This document shows, one piece after another, positions 16,907-24,763 of a DNA stretch of 47,417 bases. Each line of letters opens with the position of its first letter. The first letter of the stretch is position 1. This DNA is from Bacteroidales bacterium (GTDB taxonomy: Bacteria > Bacteroidota > Bacteroidia > Bacteroidales > UBA932), in contig VSOK01000017.1 in NCBI GenBank assembly GCA_009774765.1, positions 1-47,417 of the forward strand. Direction: 5' to 3'. The notes below the pieces were generated by a model. It ran no database searches. It saw nothing but the letters and a program-made list of their open reading frames with translations, and was not told where the DNA came from. Made by a program: the position numbers and the translations under genes.

Positions 16907-17932
16907 ATGAAAACAATTATCAGGACATTGTTGTTCGCCGGAGTGCTCGGCGTAGCTGCCGGATGCGGCGGTAATGGTAAAAAGACTGCTGCCCAGCCGG
17001 TTGAGGATGTCGTTCCGGAAGTGAGTGTAGTGAAGGTCGCTTCCCGTTCAGTGGACCAGCTGTCGGTCTATACTTCAACCGTTGAACCTTTTGTGAAAAA
17101 CAATATAGCTCCGCAGAATGTCGGAAGAATACAGAAAATCAATGTGGAGGTTGGAGATTTCGTGAAGGCTGGACAGATCGTTGCCGAGATGGACAAGGTA
17201 AATCTTCAGAGCGCGGAACTTCAGATGAAGAACAACGAGATTGAATACAACCGTCTTCAGGGACTTTTTGATGCGGGCGGACTTTCACAGTCGGACCTTG
17301 ATGCCATCAAGCTTGCATACGAGGTTAGTAAGACCACATACGAAAATCTGCTTGAAAATACTGTGCTCCGCTCTCCTGTGGACGGTGTCATCACGGCACG
17401 CAACTATGACAAGGGTGATATGTATTCCATGAGTTCACCTATCTATGTAGTGGAGCAGATCAAACCGGTGAAGCTTTATGTCGGGATTTCCGAGTCCGAC
17501 TACACAAAGATAAAGAAAGGCGATACTGTTGAAATAACTGTCGAGGCGTTCCCCGGAACAATATTCTACGGCAAGGTCAACAGGCTCAACCCTACAATAG
17601 ATCCGGCTACGCATACTTTTGACGTGGAGATAGTCGTACCTAACAACTACAGGTCTCTCCGTCCGGGCATGTATGCGCGTGTGACTGTAAAATTCGGTTC
17701 AAACCGCAATGTGGTAATTCCTGACATTGCCGTAGTGAAACAGTCTGGTTCTGGAGAACGTTTTGTTTATGTCCTCAATGAAGACAATACGGTCTCATAC
17801 TGCAATGTACATCTTGGACGCCGTATCGGTGCCGAATATGAGGTGCTTGATGGAATTGAGGACGGTGCATCTGTCGTTACCGAAGGTCAGGTAAGACTCA
17901 AGGACGGCATCAAGGTTGCCGTAAAGGAATAA
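16907..17932 (+). CDS. RND efflux periplasmic adaptor lipoprotein (MFP family)
   Basis: A 341-residue membrane-fusion protein with lipobox VAAGC (Cys20), so it is tethered to a membrane and bridges pump and outer membrane factor. Seen: a lipoyl/biotinyl-like half motif (GRIQKINVEVGDFVKAGQIV), a short helical hairpin (about residues 90-135), the second lipoyl half (TVLRSPVDGVITARNYDKGD), and beta-barrel and membrane-proximal domains (NPTIDPATHTFDVEIVVP, RPGMYARVTVKFG). The short hairpin is usual for AcrA/MexA-like adaptors in Bacteroidota. It is in the same operon as the TolC and permease genes. Confidence 0.93.
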   Translation: MKTIIRTLLFAGVLGVAAGCGGNGKKTAAQPVEDVVPEVSVVKVASRSVDQLSVYTSTVEPFVKNNIAPQNVGRIQKINVEVGDFVKAGQIVAEMDKVNLQSAELQMKNNEIEYNRLQGLFDAGGLSQSDLDAIKLAYEVSKTTYENLLENTVLRSPVDGVITARNYDKGDMYSMSSPIYVVEQIKPVKLYVGISESDYTKIKKGDTVEITVEAFPGTIFYGKVNRLNPTIDPATHTFDVEIVVPNNYRSLRPGMYARVTVKFGSNRNVVIPDIAVVKQSGSGERFVYVLNEDNTVSYCNVHLGRRIGAEYEVLDGIEDGASVVTEGQVRLKDGIKVAVKE

Positions 17933-17957
17933 TCGCTAAAATCGTCAGAATAACAAT

Positions 17958-20900
17958 ATGAGTATATATAGAAAAGCGGTAAACAATCCTGTCACCACTG
18001 CGCTGATTTTTGTCGCGATGATGATTTTCGGACTGTTTTCGCTCATCAACATATCGATTGACCGTTACCCTAAATTCGATGCCAATATCGTAATGGTAAT
18101 GTCATCTTATCCGGGTGCGAGTGCCGAGGATATCGAGACCAACCTCTCGAAGCTGCTTGAAAACTCCCTCAACGGAGTCAGCGACCTTAAGAACATCACT
18201 TCAAGGTCAAAGGAGAATATCTCTCTTATCATTCTTGAATTCAATGAAGGCGTGGATATCGATGTCGCGATCAATGACGTCAGGGACAAGCTGGATATGG
18301 TGAACTCCAATCTTCCTGACGGTGCTTCCGTTCCGATGATTTTCAAGTTCAGTGCGGATGATATGCCGATCCTTATCCTGTCCGCCACTGCAAAGGAGAG
18401 CCTTCCGGCCCTTGAAAAGATACTTGACGACAAGGTCTCGACGCCTCTCGCGAGAGTGTCCGGAGTCGGTACGGTGTCTGTCAGCGGTGCCCCTCAGAGG
18501 GAGATCCAGGTGTACTGCGACCCAAACAAGCTTGAGGCATACGGCTTGACCGTGGCAGGAATATCAGGAGTGCTTGCCTCCGAAAACAGGAATGTGCCGA
18601 GCGGTACTATAGACATAGGATCCAACACATATTCCCTGCGTGTGGAGAAGGAGTTTGCAAGTGCGGAGGAAATGCTTGATGTGGTCGTGGGCCAGTCCAA
18701 CGGCAAGGCTGTATATCTGAGAGATGTAGCTGTCGTAGTCGACGGAGTGGAAGAGCGTTCACAGGAAGCGTACACCAACGGAAAGCGCAGCGCGCAGATC
18801 ATAATCCAGAAGCAGTCGGACGCCAATACGGTCAATGTGATCAAAGGCGTCAAGAAGGAACTGAAGAAGATCAAGAAGAGTCTTCCGTCTGATATTGACA
18901 TAATTACCGTAATCGACGGCTCTACCAACATCAGCAACAGTATCAACTCGTTGAAGGAGACTATTCTGATTACTTTCCTTGTCGTGATGCTTGTGGTATA
19001 TCTCTTCCTCGGAAGATGGAGGGCTACATTCATCATCATACTTGCGATTCCGATTTCACTGCTTGCTTCTCTGATGTACCTGTTCGCTACTGGCAACACG
19101 TTGAACATCATTTCTATGTCCGCCCTGTCGATAGCCATCGGTATGGTCGTCGATGATGCCATTGTGGTGCTGGAGAACATTTCAACGCACCTTGAGCGCG
19201 GAGCCAAGCCGAAAGAGGCCGCTGTGCACGCGACCCAGGAGGTGGGTATTTCGGTAATTGCGTCAACATTGACTATGCTTGCCGTATTCCTTCCTCTGAC
19301 TATGATCCAGGGTATGGCAGGAATCATGTTCCGCCAGCTCGGATGGATTGTCAGCATCATTATGATCGTTTCCACTGTAGGTGCGCTTACTCTTATCCCT
19401 ATGCTCTGTTCGAAGTTCCTTCGCTACAAGCCTAAGACAAGCAAGGTCAACGCATTTATCTTCGGCAACTTCAACAAGTTCATCGACTGGATCTCACGCG
19501 GATACGGACACATTATCCGATGGGCTGTAGGTCATAGGACCATAGTGGTATGCGGTGCTATAGCTGTATTTGCCGCCTGCATCCTTTTCCTTGCCCCTCT
19601 TATGAAGACGGAATATTTCCCTAAATCGGATTCAGGACGTCTGACTATAAATCTTGAACTTCCTGTGGGAACCGCCCAGGATATAACACGTGAGACGGCG
19701 GCTGAAATATACGGCAGATTCTATGAGGCGATACCTGAGCTTGTCGTATGCTCATATTCACTCGGACAGGCTGACACTGACAACGCCTGGGCTTCAATGC
19801 AGACCAACGGTACGCATATCATTTCAATGAATATGGACCTGGGCAGCATGGAGGACCGTGACCGTTCGATTTCGGAGATCGCTGATGTGTGCCGTGCCAT
19901 TCTCGCCGATTATCCTGAACTCAAAAAGGTGAAGGTGACCGAAGGGGAAAGCGGCCAGGGAGGTGCTTCCACTGTGGATGTGGAAATATATGGATATGAT
20001 TTCGAGACTACTGACCGTATCGCGAACATTATCCAGGACAAGATGCGCAACGCTGGAGGATGTGCGCAGGTTACTCTCAGCCGTGACGAATACACTCCTG
20101 AGTATCAGGTCGATTTCGACAGGACAAAACTCGCGCTCAACGGATTGAACAGTACAACTGCCGCTTCCTATCTGACTGCCGCTATGAACGGTTCTGTGCA
20201 GTCTTTCTACCGTGAGGATGGAGAGGAATATGACATCCGTGTCAGATATGCCCCTCAGTTCAGGACAGGTATAGAGGATATAGAGAATATCGTAATCTAT
20301 AACAATGCAGGCAAAGGAATCCGTATCAGGGACCTCGGAAAGGTTGTGGAGAGCCAGGTGCCTCCTACAATCGAACGAAAGAACCGTGAGCGTATGATTA
20401 CTGTCTCAGGAGTCGTGGCTGACGGCTACGCGCTCAGTGACGTGGTTGAATCTACCCAGAAGATTCTGGATGAGACCGATATCCCTTCAGAGCTGTCAGT
20501 CAAGATAGCAGGTTCGTTTGAGGACCAGCAGGAAATGTTCGGCCAGCTGTTCATACTCCTGCTTCTGATCGTGATACTTGTGTATATTGTGATGGCATCG
20601 CAGTTCGAGTCGTTTATGAGTCCGTTTGTCATTATGTTCTCGATTCCGTTCGCTCTTGTGGGCGTAATCATCGGACTTACGGTTACGAATACGCCATTGG
20701 GAGTTATGGCCCTTATCGGTGTCCTGATTCTTATGGGTATCGTGGTGAAGAACGGTATCGTGCTTATCGACTATACGATCCTTTGCCGTGAAAGGGGAAT
20801 GAGCATCGCTGAATCTGTTGTGACTGCGGCCAAATCCCGTCTGCGTCCTATCCTTATGACGACTCTGACGACAGTGCTCGGTATGATTCCGATGGCCGTG

Positions 20901-21080
20901 GGTCGTGGAGAGGGTTCTGAGATGTGGCGTTCTCTTGGTATGACAGTGGCCTGGGGACTTTCGGTGTCGACTCTTGTCACATTGATCATTATTCCTACCA
21001 TATACTGCTCATTCTCGACATGGCAGGAAAAGGGAAGGGCCCGCCGCGCTGCCAGAAAGGCAAGGCTTGCCGCGAAATAG
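17958..21080 (+). CDS. RND-family efflux transporter permease
   Basis: A 1040-residue inner-membrane permease of the HAE-1/AcrB type, driven by the proton gradient. It shows the standard 12-segment layout with two large periplasmic loops: TM1 at the N-terminus (VTTALIFVAMMIFGLFSLI), TM2-6 at about 335-480, and TM7-12 at about 540 and 870-1020. The TM4 region has GMVVDDAIVVLENI with the paired Asp used in proton relay, and the corresponding second-half segment has GIVVKNGIVLIDY with Lys. The loops carry the usual porter-domain patterns (SYPGASAEDIETNLS). Starts and operon position are unambiguous. The substrate range (drugs, bile acids, other) is not readable. Confidence 0.95.
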   Translation: MSIYRKAVNNPVTTALIFVAMMIFGLFSLINISIDRYPKFDANIVMVMSSYPGASAEDIETNLSKLLENSLNGVSDLKNITSRSKENISLIILEFNEGVDIDVAINDVRDKLDMVNSNLPDGASVPMIFKFSADDMPILILSATAKESLPALEKILDDKVSTPLARVSGVGTVSVSGAPQREIQVYCDPNKLEAYGLTVAGISGVLASENRNVPSGTIDIGSNTYSLRVEKEFASAEEMLDVVVGQSNGKAVYLRDVAVVVDGVEERSQEAYTNGKRSAQIIIQKQSDANTVNVIKGVKKELKKIKKSLPSDIDIITVIDGSTNISNSINSLKETILITFLVVMLVVYLFLGRWRATFIIILAIPISLLASLMYLFATGNTLNIISMSALSIAIGMVVDDAIVVLENISTHLERGAKPKEAAVHATQEVGISVIASTLTMLAVFLPLTMIQGMAGIMFRQLGWIVSIIMIVSTVGALTLIPMLCSKFLRYKPKTSKVNAFIFGNFNKFIDWISRGYGHIIRWAVGHRTIVVCGAIAVFAACILFLAPLMKTEYFPKSDSGRLTINLELPVGTAQDITRETAAEIYGRFYEAIPELVVCSYSLGQADTDNAWASMQTNGTHIISMNMDLGSMEDRDRSISEIADVCRAILADYPELKKVKVTEGESGQGGASTVDVEIYGYDFETTDRIANIIQDKMRNAGGCAQVTLSRDEYTPEYQVDFDRTKLALNGLNSTTAASYLTAAMNGSVQSFYREDGEEYDIRVRYAPQFRTGIEDIENIVIYNNAGKGIRIRDLGKVVESQVPPTIERKNRERMITVSGVVADGYALSDVVESTQKILDETDIPSELSVKIAGSFEDQQEMFGQLFILLLLIVILVYIVMASQFESFMSPFVIMFSIPFALVGVIIGLTVTNTPLGVMALIGVLILMGIVVKNGIVLIDYTILCRERGMSIAESVVTAAKSRLRPILMTTLTTVLGMIPMAVGRGEGSEMWRSLGMTVAWGLSVSTLVTLIIIPTIYCSFSTWQEKGRARRAARKARLAAK

Positions 21081-21108
21081 CCGGACGTTGAATTTAATCT
21101 GAATAAAA

Positions 21109-21402
21109 ATGAAAGGAATATTTATAGTTTATGACCAGGCCTACAATATGGAGGTGGCGGACGCTCTTGAGGAACTTTCCTGCAGAGGCTTCACTATGTG
21201 GCAGAACATAGAGGGAAGGGGCACTGTCAGCGGTGAACCCCATCTTGGCAGCCACGCCTGGCCTACGATGAACAATGCTATGTTCACTGTCGTTGATGAT
21301 GACAAAGTGGACGCAATAATGGATGTCGTAAGACAGAAGGATGAGGAGACCCCGGCTCTCGGAATGAGAGCCTTCGTCTGGAATATCGAGAAGTCATATT
21401 GA
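21109..21402 (+). CDS. PII-like small signalling protein
   Basis: A 97-residue protein with the ferredoxin-like PII/CutA-type pattern: strand MKGIFIVYDQ, helix AYNMEVADALEELSCRGFTM, a Gly-rich loop (QNIEGRGTVSGEPHLGSHAW), strand NAMFTVVDDDKVDAIMD and a C-terminal strand MRAFVWNIE. PII-like proteins of this short type bind small ligands or metals and often occur beside transporters in Bacteroidota. It is 28 nt after the RND permease stop and in the same direction, so it is probably the last gene of the pump operon and may tune pump activity or expression. The Tyr that is uridylylated in GlnB is not identifiable, so classical nitrogen control is unlikely. Confidence 0.75.
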   Translation: MKGIFIVYDQAYNMEVADALEELSCRGFTMWQNIEGRGTVSGEPHLGSHAWPTMNNAMFTVVDDDKVDAIMDVVRQKDEETPALGMRAFVWNIEKSY

Positions 21403-21418
21403 TGACTTGGGCAGGACT

Positions 21419-21448
21419 TTTGCAATCCGGTTATAAATATTATATTTG
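21419..21448 (+). promoter_or_regulatory. upstream promoter (P1) before trxA
   Basis: TTTG (21419-21422) and TATATTTG (21441-21448) are separated by 18 nt. The region in between is one arm of the 18-bp inverted repeat described separately. A start near 21455 would give a leader of about 128 nt that runs through the second promoter. Confidence 0.5.
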
Positions 21449-21539
21449 TGCCAATGCACATATATAAGTTTGGGTCTCGGTATAACCAAAGTGAACTTTG
21501 TTTATACTCTCGACTTTGACTATATTTGTAACCGGATTG
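21423..21539. repeat. nested inverted repeats in the trxA control region
   Basis: CAATCCGGTTATAAATAT (21423-21440) and, on the opposite strand, CAATCCGGTTACAAATAT (21539-21522) form an 18-bp inverted repeat with one mismatch. Between them GTATAACCAAAG (21480-21491) and CTTTGTTTATAC (21496-21507) make a near-perfect 12-bp palindrome around a TGAA spacer. The palindrome covers the -33 box of P2 and the right arm covers its -7 box, so these are candidate operators. No protein can be assigned. Confidence 0.7.
21497..21528 (+). promoter_or_regulatory. downstream promoter (P2) of trxA
   Basis: TTTG (21497-21500) and TATATTTG (21521-21528) are 20 nt apart, a full consensus match. The start would be near 21534, about 49 nt before the trxA ATG. 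The spacer contains CTCTCGACTTTG (21507-21518), also found at the same position in the lpxK promoter. Confidence 0.8.
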
Positions 21540-21582
21540 TCTTTTTGGCAGTCCTATGTATAATCAACATAAAAATTTTATT

Positions 21583-21897
21583 ATGGAACACGTAGTGACA
21601 GATGCTAATTTTGCAGAACTGATTAATACTGACAAACCTGTTGTTGTTGATTTCTGGGCGACCTGGTGCGGTCCATGCCGCGCTTTGGCTCCTGTAATCG
21701 AGGAACTCGCAGGTGAGTACGAGGGCAAGGCCGTTATCGGCAAATGCAATGTCGATGAGAACGAGGAACTTCCTGTGAAGTTCGGAATCAGGAATATTCC
21801 TACTCTTCTTTTCTTCAAGAACGGACAGCTTGCAGACAGGATTGTAGGACCTTTGCCTAAAGGTGAGATTGCAAAGAAGATCGATTCATTGATGTAG
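21583..21897 (+). CDS. trxA: thioredoxin
   Basis: A 104-residue thioredoxin, the cytoplasmic disulfide reductase. The active site WCGPC lies at about residues 28-32 in FWATWCGPCRALAP, and the cis-Pro loop is NIPTLLFFKNG with the usual Gly after it. No signal peptide is seen. I chose ATG 21583 (MEHVVTDANF) rather than ATG 21556, because the nine extra residues are not seen in thioredoxins. The upstream region has two promoters and extensive dyad symmetry, pointing to strong regulation, plausibly by redox state. It is followed after 42 nt by an outer-membrane protein gene in the same direction. Confidence 0.95.
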   Translation: MEHVVTDANFAELINTDKPVVVDFWATWCGPCRALAPVIEELAGEYEGKAVIGKCNVDENEELPVKFGIRNIPTLLFFKNGQLADRIVGPLPKGEIAKKIDSLM

Positions 21898-21939
21898 GAA
21901 TCTGTTTGAACCCCGAAATCATAAAATGGATTCTGACTT

Positions 21940-22608
21940 ATGAGGAAATATTTTATTCTTTTTGTTTCGTTTGCGGTTATGACACTGGCCGCAGACGAAA
22001 TTTTTGCACAGAGCCGTTATGGTGTAATAGGCGGTGCGACCTTCTCCACAAGCAATTTCAAGGAGATGAACAGGGCTACTATGACACAGTGGCATGCCGG
22101 ACTGACATATAAGCTGGATCTTCCTTTCGGATTTTCAGTACAGCCGTCCCTTATGTATCAGGTAAAAGGTGCAAAAATGCACAATGTCCTGACTGACGGC
22201 GACAAGTTTGACGTAAACATAGGTTATGTCGAGCTGCCTGTGTCTTTCCAGTGGGGACCGGATCTTCTTATATTCCGTCCTTTCCTTGATGTGACCCCTT
22301 ATATCGGATATGGTATCAACAACAAGCTGATGGCAACTTCCGGAGAAGGGCAGCCGGTGGATGTAATGCGCAACAGGTGGAGCTCTGCAGGTATCAGGCG
22401 TGTGGAATACGGAATGGGACTCGGTGTAGGTATTGAAGTCTGGAGGATTCAGCTTGTGGGACGTTACAACTGGAACTTCGGTTCTCTTTATGAAGATACC
22501 ATCAGGGACAACGAGACCAATTTTGTCAATATCGTGGAATCCGCCTTCAACAGAAGGAATTTCGGAGGTTTCACGCTTTCTGCCGCAATCCTTTTCGGAG
22601 GAAAATAG
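21940..22608 (+). CDS. outer-membrane beta-barrel (porin-like) protein
   Basis: A 222-residue protein with a cleavable signal peptide (MRKYFILFVSFAVMTLAADE, cut expected near IFAQ-S) and about eight alternating amphipathic strands ending in FTLSAAILFGGK. Strand-like blocks include YGVIGGATFSTSNF, FGFSVQPSLMYQVKGA, VNIGYVELPVSFQW and EVWRIQLVGRYNWNFG. This fits the OMP_b-brl_2/PorT-like family common in Bacteroidota, whose members often have unknown or secretion-related roles. No function can be assigned. It is three bases upstream of the polyprenyl synthetase gene and is likely the first gene of that cluster or an extension of the trxA transcript. Confidence 0.8.
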   Translation: MRKYFILFVSFAVMTLAADEIFAQSRYGVIGGATFSTSNFKEMNRATMTQWHAGLTYKLDLPFGFSVQPSLMYQVKGAKMHNVLTDGDKFDVNIGYVELPVSFQWGPDLLIFRPFLDVTPYIGYGINNKLMATSGEGQPVDVMRNRWSSAGIRRVEYGMGLGVGIEVWRIQLVGRYNWNFGSLYEDTIRDNETNFVNIVESAFNRRNFGGFTLSAAILFGGK

Positions 22609-22611
22609 CCG

Positions 22612-23601
22612 ATGGATCTGAATGAGATAAAAGAGTTTCTGGGGGAAGACTGGAGGAGGGTTGAAGAGCGTATCCGTCTGTCGCTTGCAAGCGACATCAA
22701 AAATCTTGATCTTACCAACAGCATTATATTGTCCCGCTCCGGCAAACAGCTCCGTCCTGTTCTGTCGCTTCTTGTGGCCAGGGCGTGTTCCGGAGGCTGT
22801 CCGACAGAGTACAGCTACCGTTATGCCGCAGCGGCTGAAATGCTGCATAATGCAACTCTGCTCCACGATGACGTCGCGGACAGCAGTGATGAGAGGCGCG
22901 GGGTCCCTACTATAAGGTCTATGATGGGGCCGTCAGTGTCTGTGCTGGTGGGGGATTATTGGCTGGTGAAAGCTATGGAGTGCATTTTCAGTGACGAGGG
23001 GGACGGAAACAGCCGCGTCACTATGATATTTTCCAGGACGTTGAGCAATCTTGCCGAGGGTGAAATGCTCCAGCTCCAGAAAGCGGAATCTGGAGATACG
23101 GATGAGCAGGATTATCTGAGGATCATTTTCAGCAAGACGGCTTCATTGTTTGAGGCGTCCTGTCTTTCTGCCGCCATTTCGGTAAACGCTTCTCCTGAGG
23201 TTGAGCGTGCTGTAGGAGAGTATGCCGTAGCTCTCGGGATGGCTTTCCAGATAAAGGATGACATATTTGATTATTCTCCTGTCTCGACGGATATCGGCAA
23301 GCCTGTCGGCGTGGATGTCACGGAGCAGAAGATGACGCTTCCTCTTATAGGTGCGCTGCTCGGCTGCGGCGAGGACAAGGCCTGTGAGATAAGGAGGAAA
23401 GTGAGTGAGATCGGAGAACATCCTGAGTACAGGGATGAAATCATCGGTTTTGTAAGAGAAAACGGGGGGCTGGAATATTCTTCCGCCCGTCTTCAGGAAT
23501 ATGTGGACAAGGCTGTAATGGCATTGGACATATTGCCTGACAGTATGGAAAAACATTATCTTTCGGAATTGGCTTCTTTTGTAGCTAAAAGGTTGTCGTA
23601 A
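22612..23601 (+). CDS. trans-polyprenyl diphosphate synthase
   Basis: A 329-residue all-helical isoprenyl chain-elongating enzyme (IspB/IspA family), which condenses isopentenyl diphosphate onto an allylic primer. The first Asp-rich motif is HDDVADSSDERRG (about residues 84-96) and the second is IKDDIFDY (about 216-223); GKQLRPVLSLL near residue 43 binds the diphosphate. Family size and the HDDVxD context suggest a medium or long chain product, such as the menaquinone side chain, but chain length cannot be fixed from sequence. Its stop codon overlaps the holB start by one base (TAATG). Confidence 0.92.
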   Translation: MDLNEIKEFLGEDWRRVEERIRLSLASDIKNLDLTNSIILSRSGKQLRPVLSLLVARACSGGCPTEYSYRYAAAAEMLHNATLLHDDVADSSDERRGVPTIRSMMGPSVSVLVGDYWLVKAMECIFSDEGDGNSRVTMIFSRTLSNLAEGEMLQLQKAESGDTDEQDYLRIIFSKTASLFEASCLSAAISVNASPEVERAVGEYAVALGMAFQIKDDIFDYSPVSTDIGKPVGVDVTEQKMTLPLIGALLGCGEDKACEIRRKVSEIGEHPEYRDEIIGFVRENGGLEYSSARLQEYVDKAVMALDILPDSMEKHYLSELASFVAKRLS

Positions 23602-24731
23602 TGAGATTTGCGGATATAAAGGGAAATGATGACGTAAAGGCCGCCCTTGTCGGGATGGCTGACAGCGGAAGGATAGCCCACGCTATGCTTTTTTATGAGA
23701 ATGAGGGGTGCGGTGCACTGCCTCTTCTGCTTGCTTATTTCCAATATCTTAACTGCCGCAACAGGCAGGGAGGTGACTCGTGCGGAGAGTGCCCGTCCTG
23801 CAGCAGAATATCCAAACTGATACACCCTGACCTTCATTTTGTCTATCCTGTCAATGCCGGGTCCAAAATCGGAACTTCCGTAAAGCCGAGTTCGGAGGCA
23901 TACCTGAAGTATTGGAGAGAACTTGTGACGGCCAATCCTTATTTCCTTGAGAGTGAATTGTATGCCGCTCTTGGTATGGAGAAGAAGGCCGGAAATATAG
24001 CTGTGGCTGAATCGAAATTCATACTTGACAAATTGTCTATGACATCGGTGGAGGACGGCTACAAGGCAGTGGTGATATGGCTTCCTGAAAGAATGAACGC
24101 TGAAGCGGCGAACAGGCTTCTCAAGATTGTCGAGGAACCGCCGGAAAAGACGGTGTTCCTCTTTGTCACGCACGCTCCGGAGAAGGTTCTGCAGACGATA
24201 TTCTCAAGGTGCCAGAGTCTCAGGGTGCTTCCGCTTTCGAAGCAGGATGTCGCAGAAGTGCTTCACAGCCAATTCAGTATACCTTGTGATCAGGCGGAAT
24301 CCCAGGCCTGTGTCTCTGGGGGAAGCATAGGCGTTGCCCTCAATATGTTAGGTGACAGGGAAGATTATGATGCATTTATGGATCTGTTTTCCGATATGCT
24401 GAATGCAGCTGCTGCAAAGGATCTTCTTACGGTCCTTGAAACGGCGGAGACAATAGCTTCCTGGACTTCGCGTGAAAAACAGAAAGGTTTTTGTACATTT
24501 GCAGGGGAATGTATAAGGAAAATATTTATGGTCAAGGAGAATATGGCCGTAATATCGAATGTCCCTGCTGAGGAAATGCAGTTTTTTACAGGCATTGCGG
24601 CAAAATGCCAGAAGAATTTCTGCCCGCGGGCGATCGGTTATATCAATAAGGCTTCGTCCCTTCTTGACAGGAATGTCAATCCAAAGATTATATTCTGCGA
24701 CCTTGCCGACCGCATATTTTTAAATATATAG
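23601..24731 (+). CDS. holB: DNA polymerase III delta' subunit (HolB)
   Basis: A 376-residue clamp-loader subunit of the AAA+ fold. Start: MRFADIKGNDDVKAALVGM with GRIAHAMLFYENEGCGALP, where the P-loop is degenerate (no GKT/S), as is usual for delta'. A zinc-module-like set of cysteines (CRNRQGGDSCGECPSCSRI) follows at about residues 53-71, then HPDLHFVYP. The sensor region is NRLLKIVEEPPEKTVFLFVT with SRCQSLRVLPL. The protein acts in the cytoplasm with gamma/tau and delta to load the sliding clamp. It overlaps the upstream gene by one base and is followed by ricT, an adjacency also known in Firmicutes (holB-yaaT). Confidence 0.92.
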   Translation: MRFADIKGNDDVKAALVGMADSGRIAHAMLFYENEGCGALPLLLAYFQYLNCRNRQGGDSCGECPSCSRISKLIHPDLHFVYPVNAGSKIGTSVKPSSEAYLKYWRELVTANPYFLESELYAALGMEKKAGNIAVAESKFILDKLSMTSVEDGYKAVVIWLPERMNAEAANRLLKIVEEPPEKTVFLFVTHAPEKVLQTIFSRCQSLRVLPLSKQDVAEVLHSQFSIPCDQAESQACVSGGSIGVALNMLGDREDYDAFMDLFSDMLNAAAAKDLLTVLETAETIASWTSREKQKGFCTFAGECIRKIFMVKENMAVISNVPAEEMQFFTGIAAKCQKNFCPRAIGYINKASSLLDRNVNPKIIFCDLADRIFLNI

Positions 24732-24763
24732 AAAATCCCCTCTGAAAGGGGTAATTATGACTT

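Noticed and set aside
24737..24751. Small hairpin CCCCT-CTGAA-AGGGG between holB and ricT
   Set aside because: Only five base pairs and no T-run; too weak to call a terminator.
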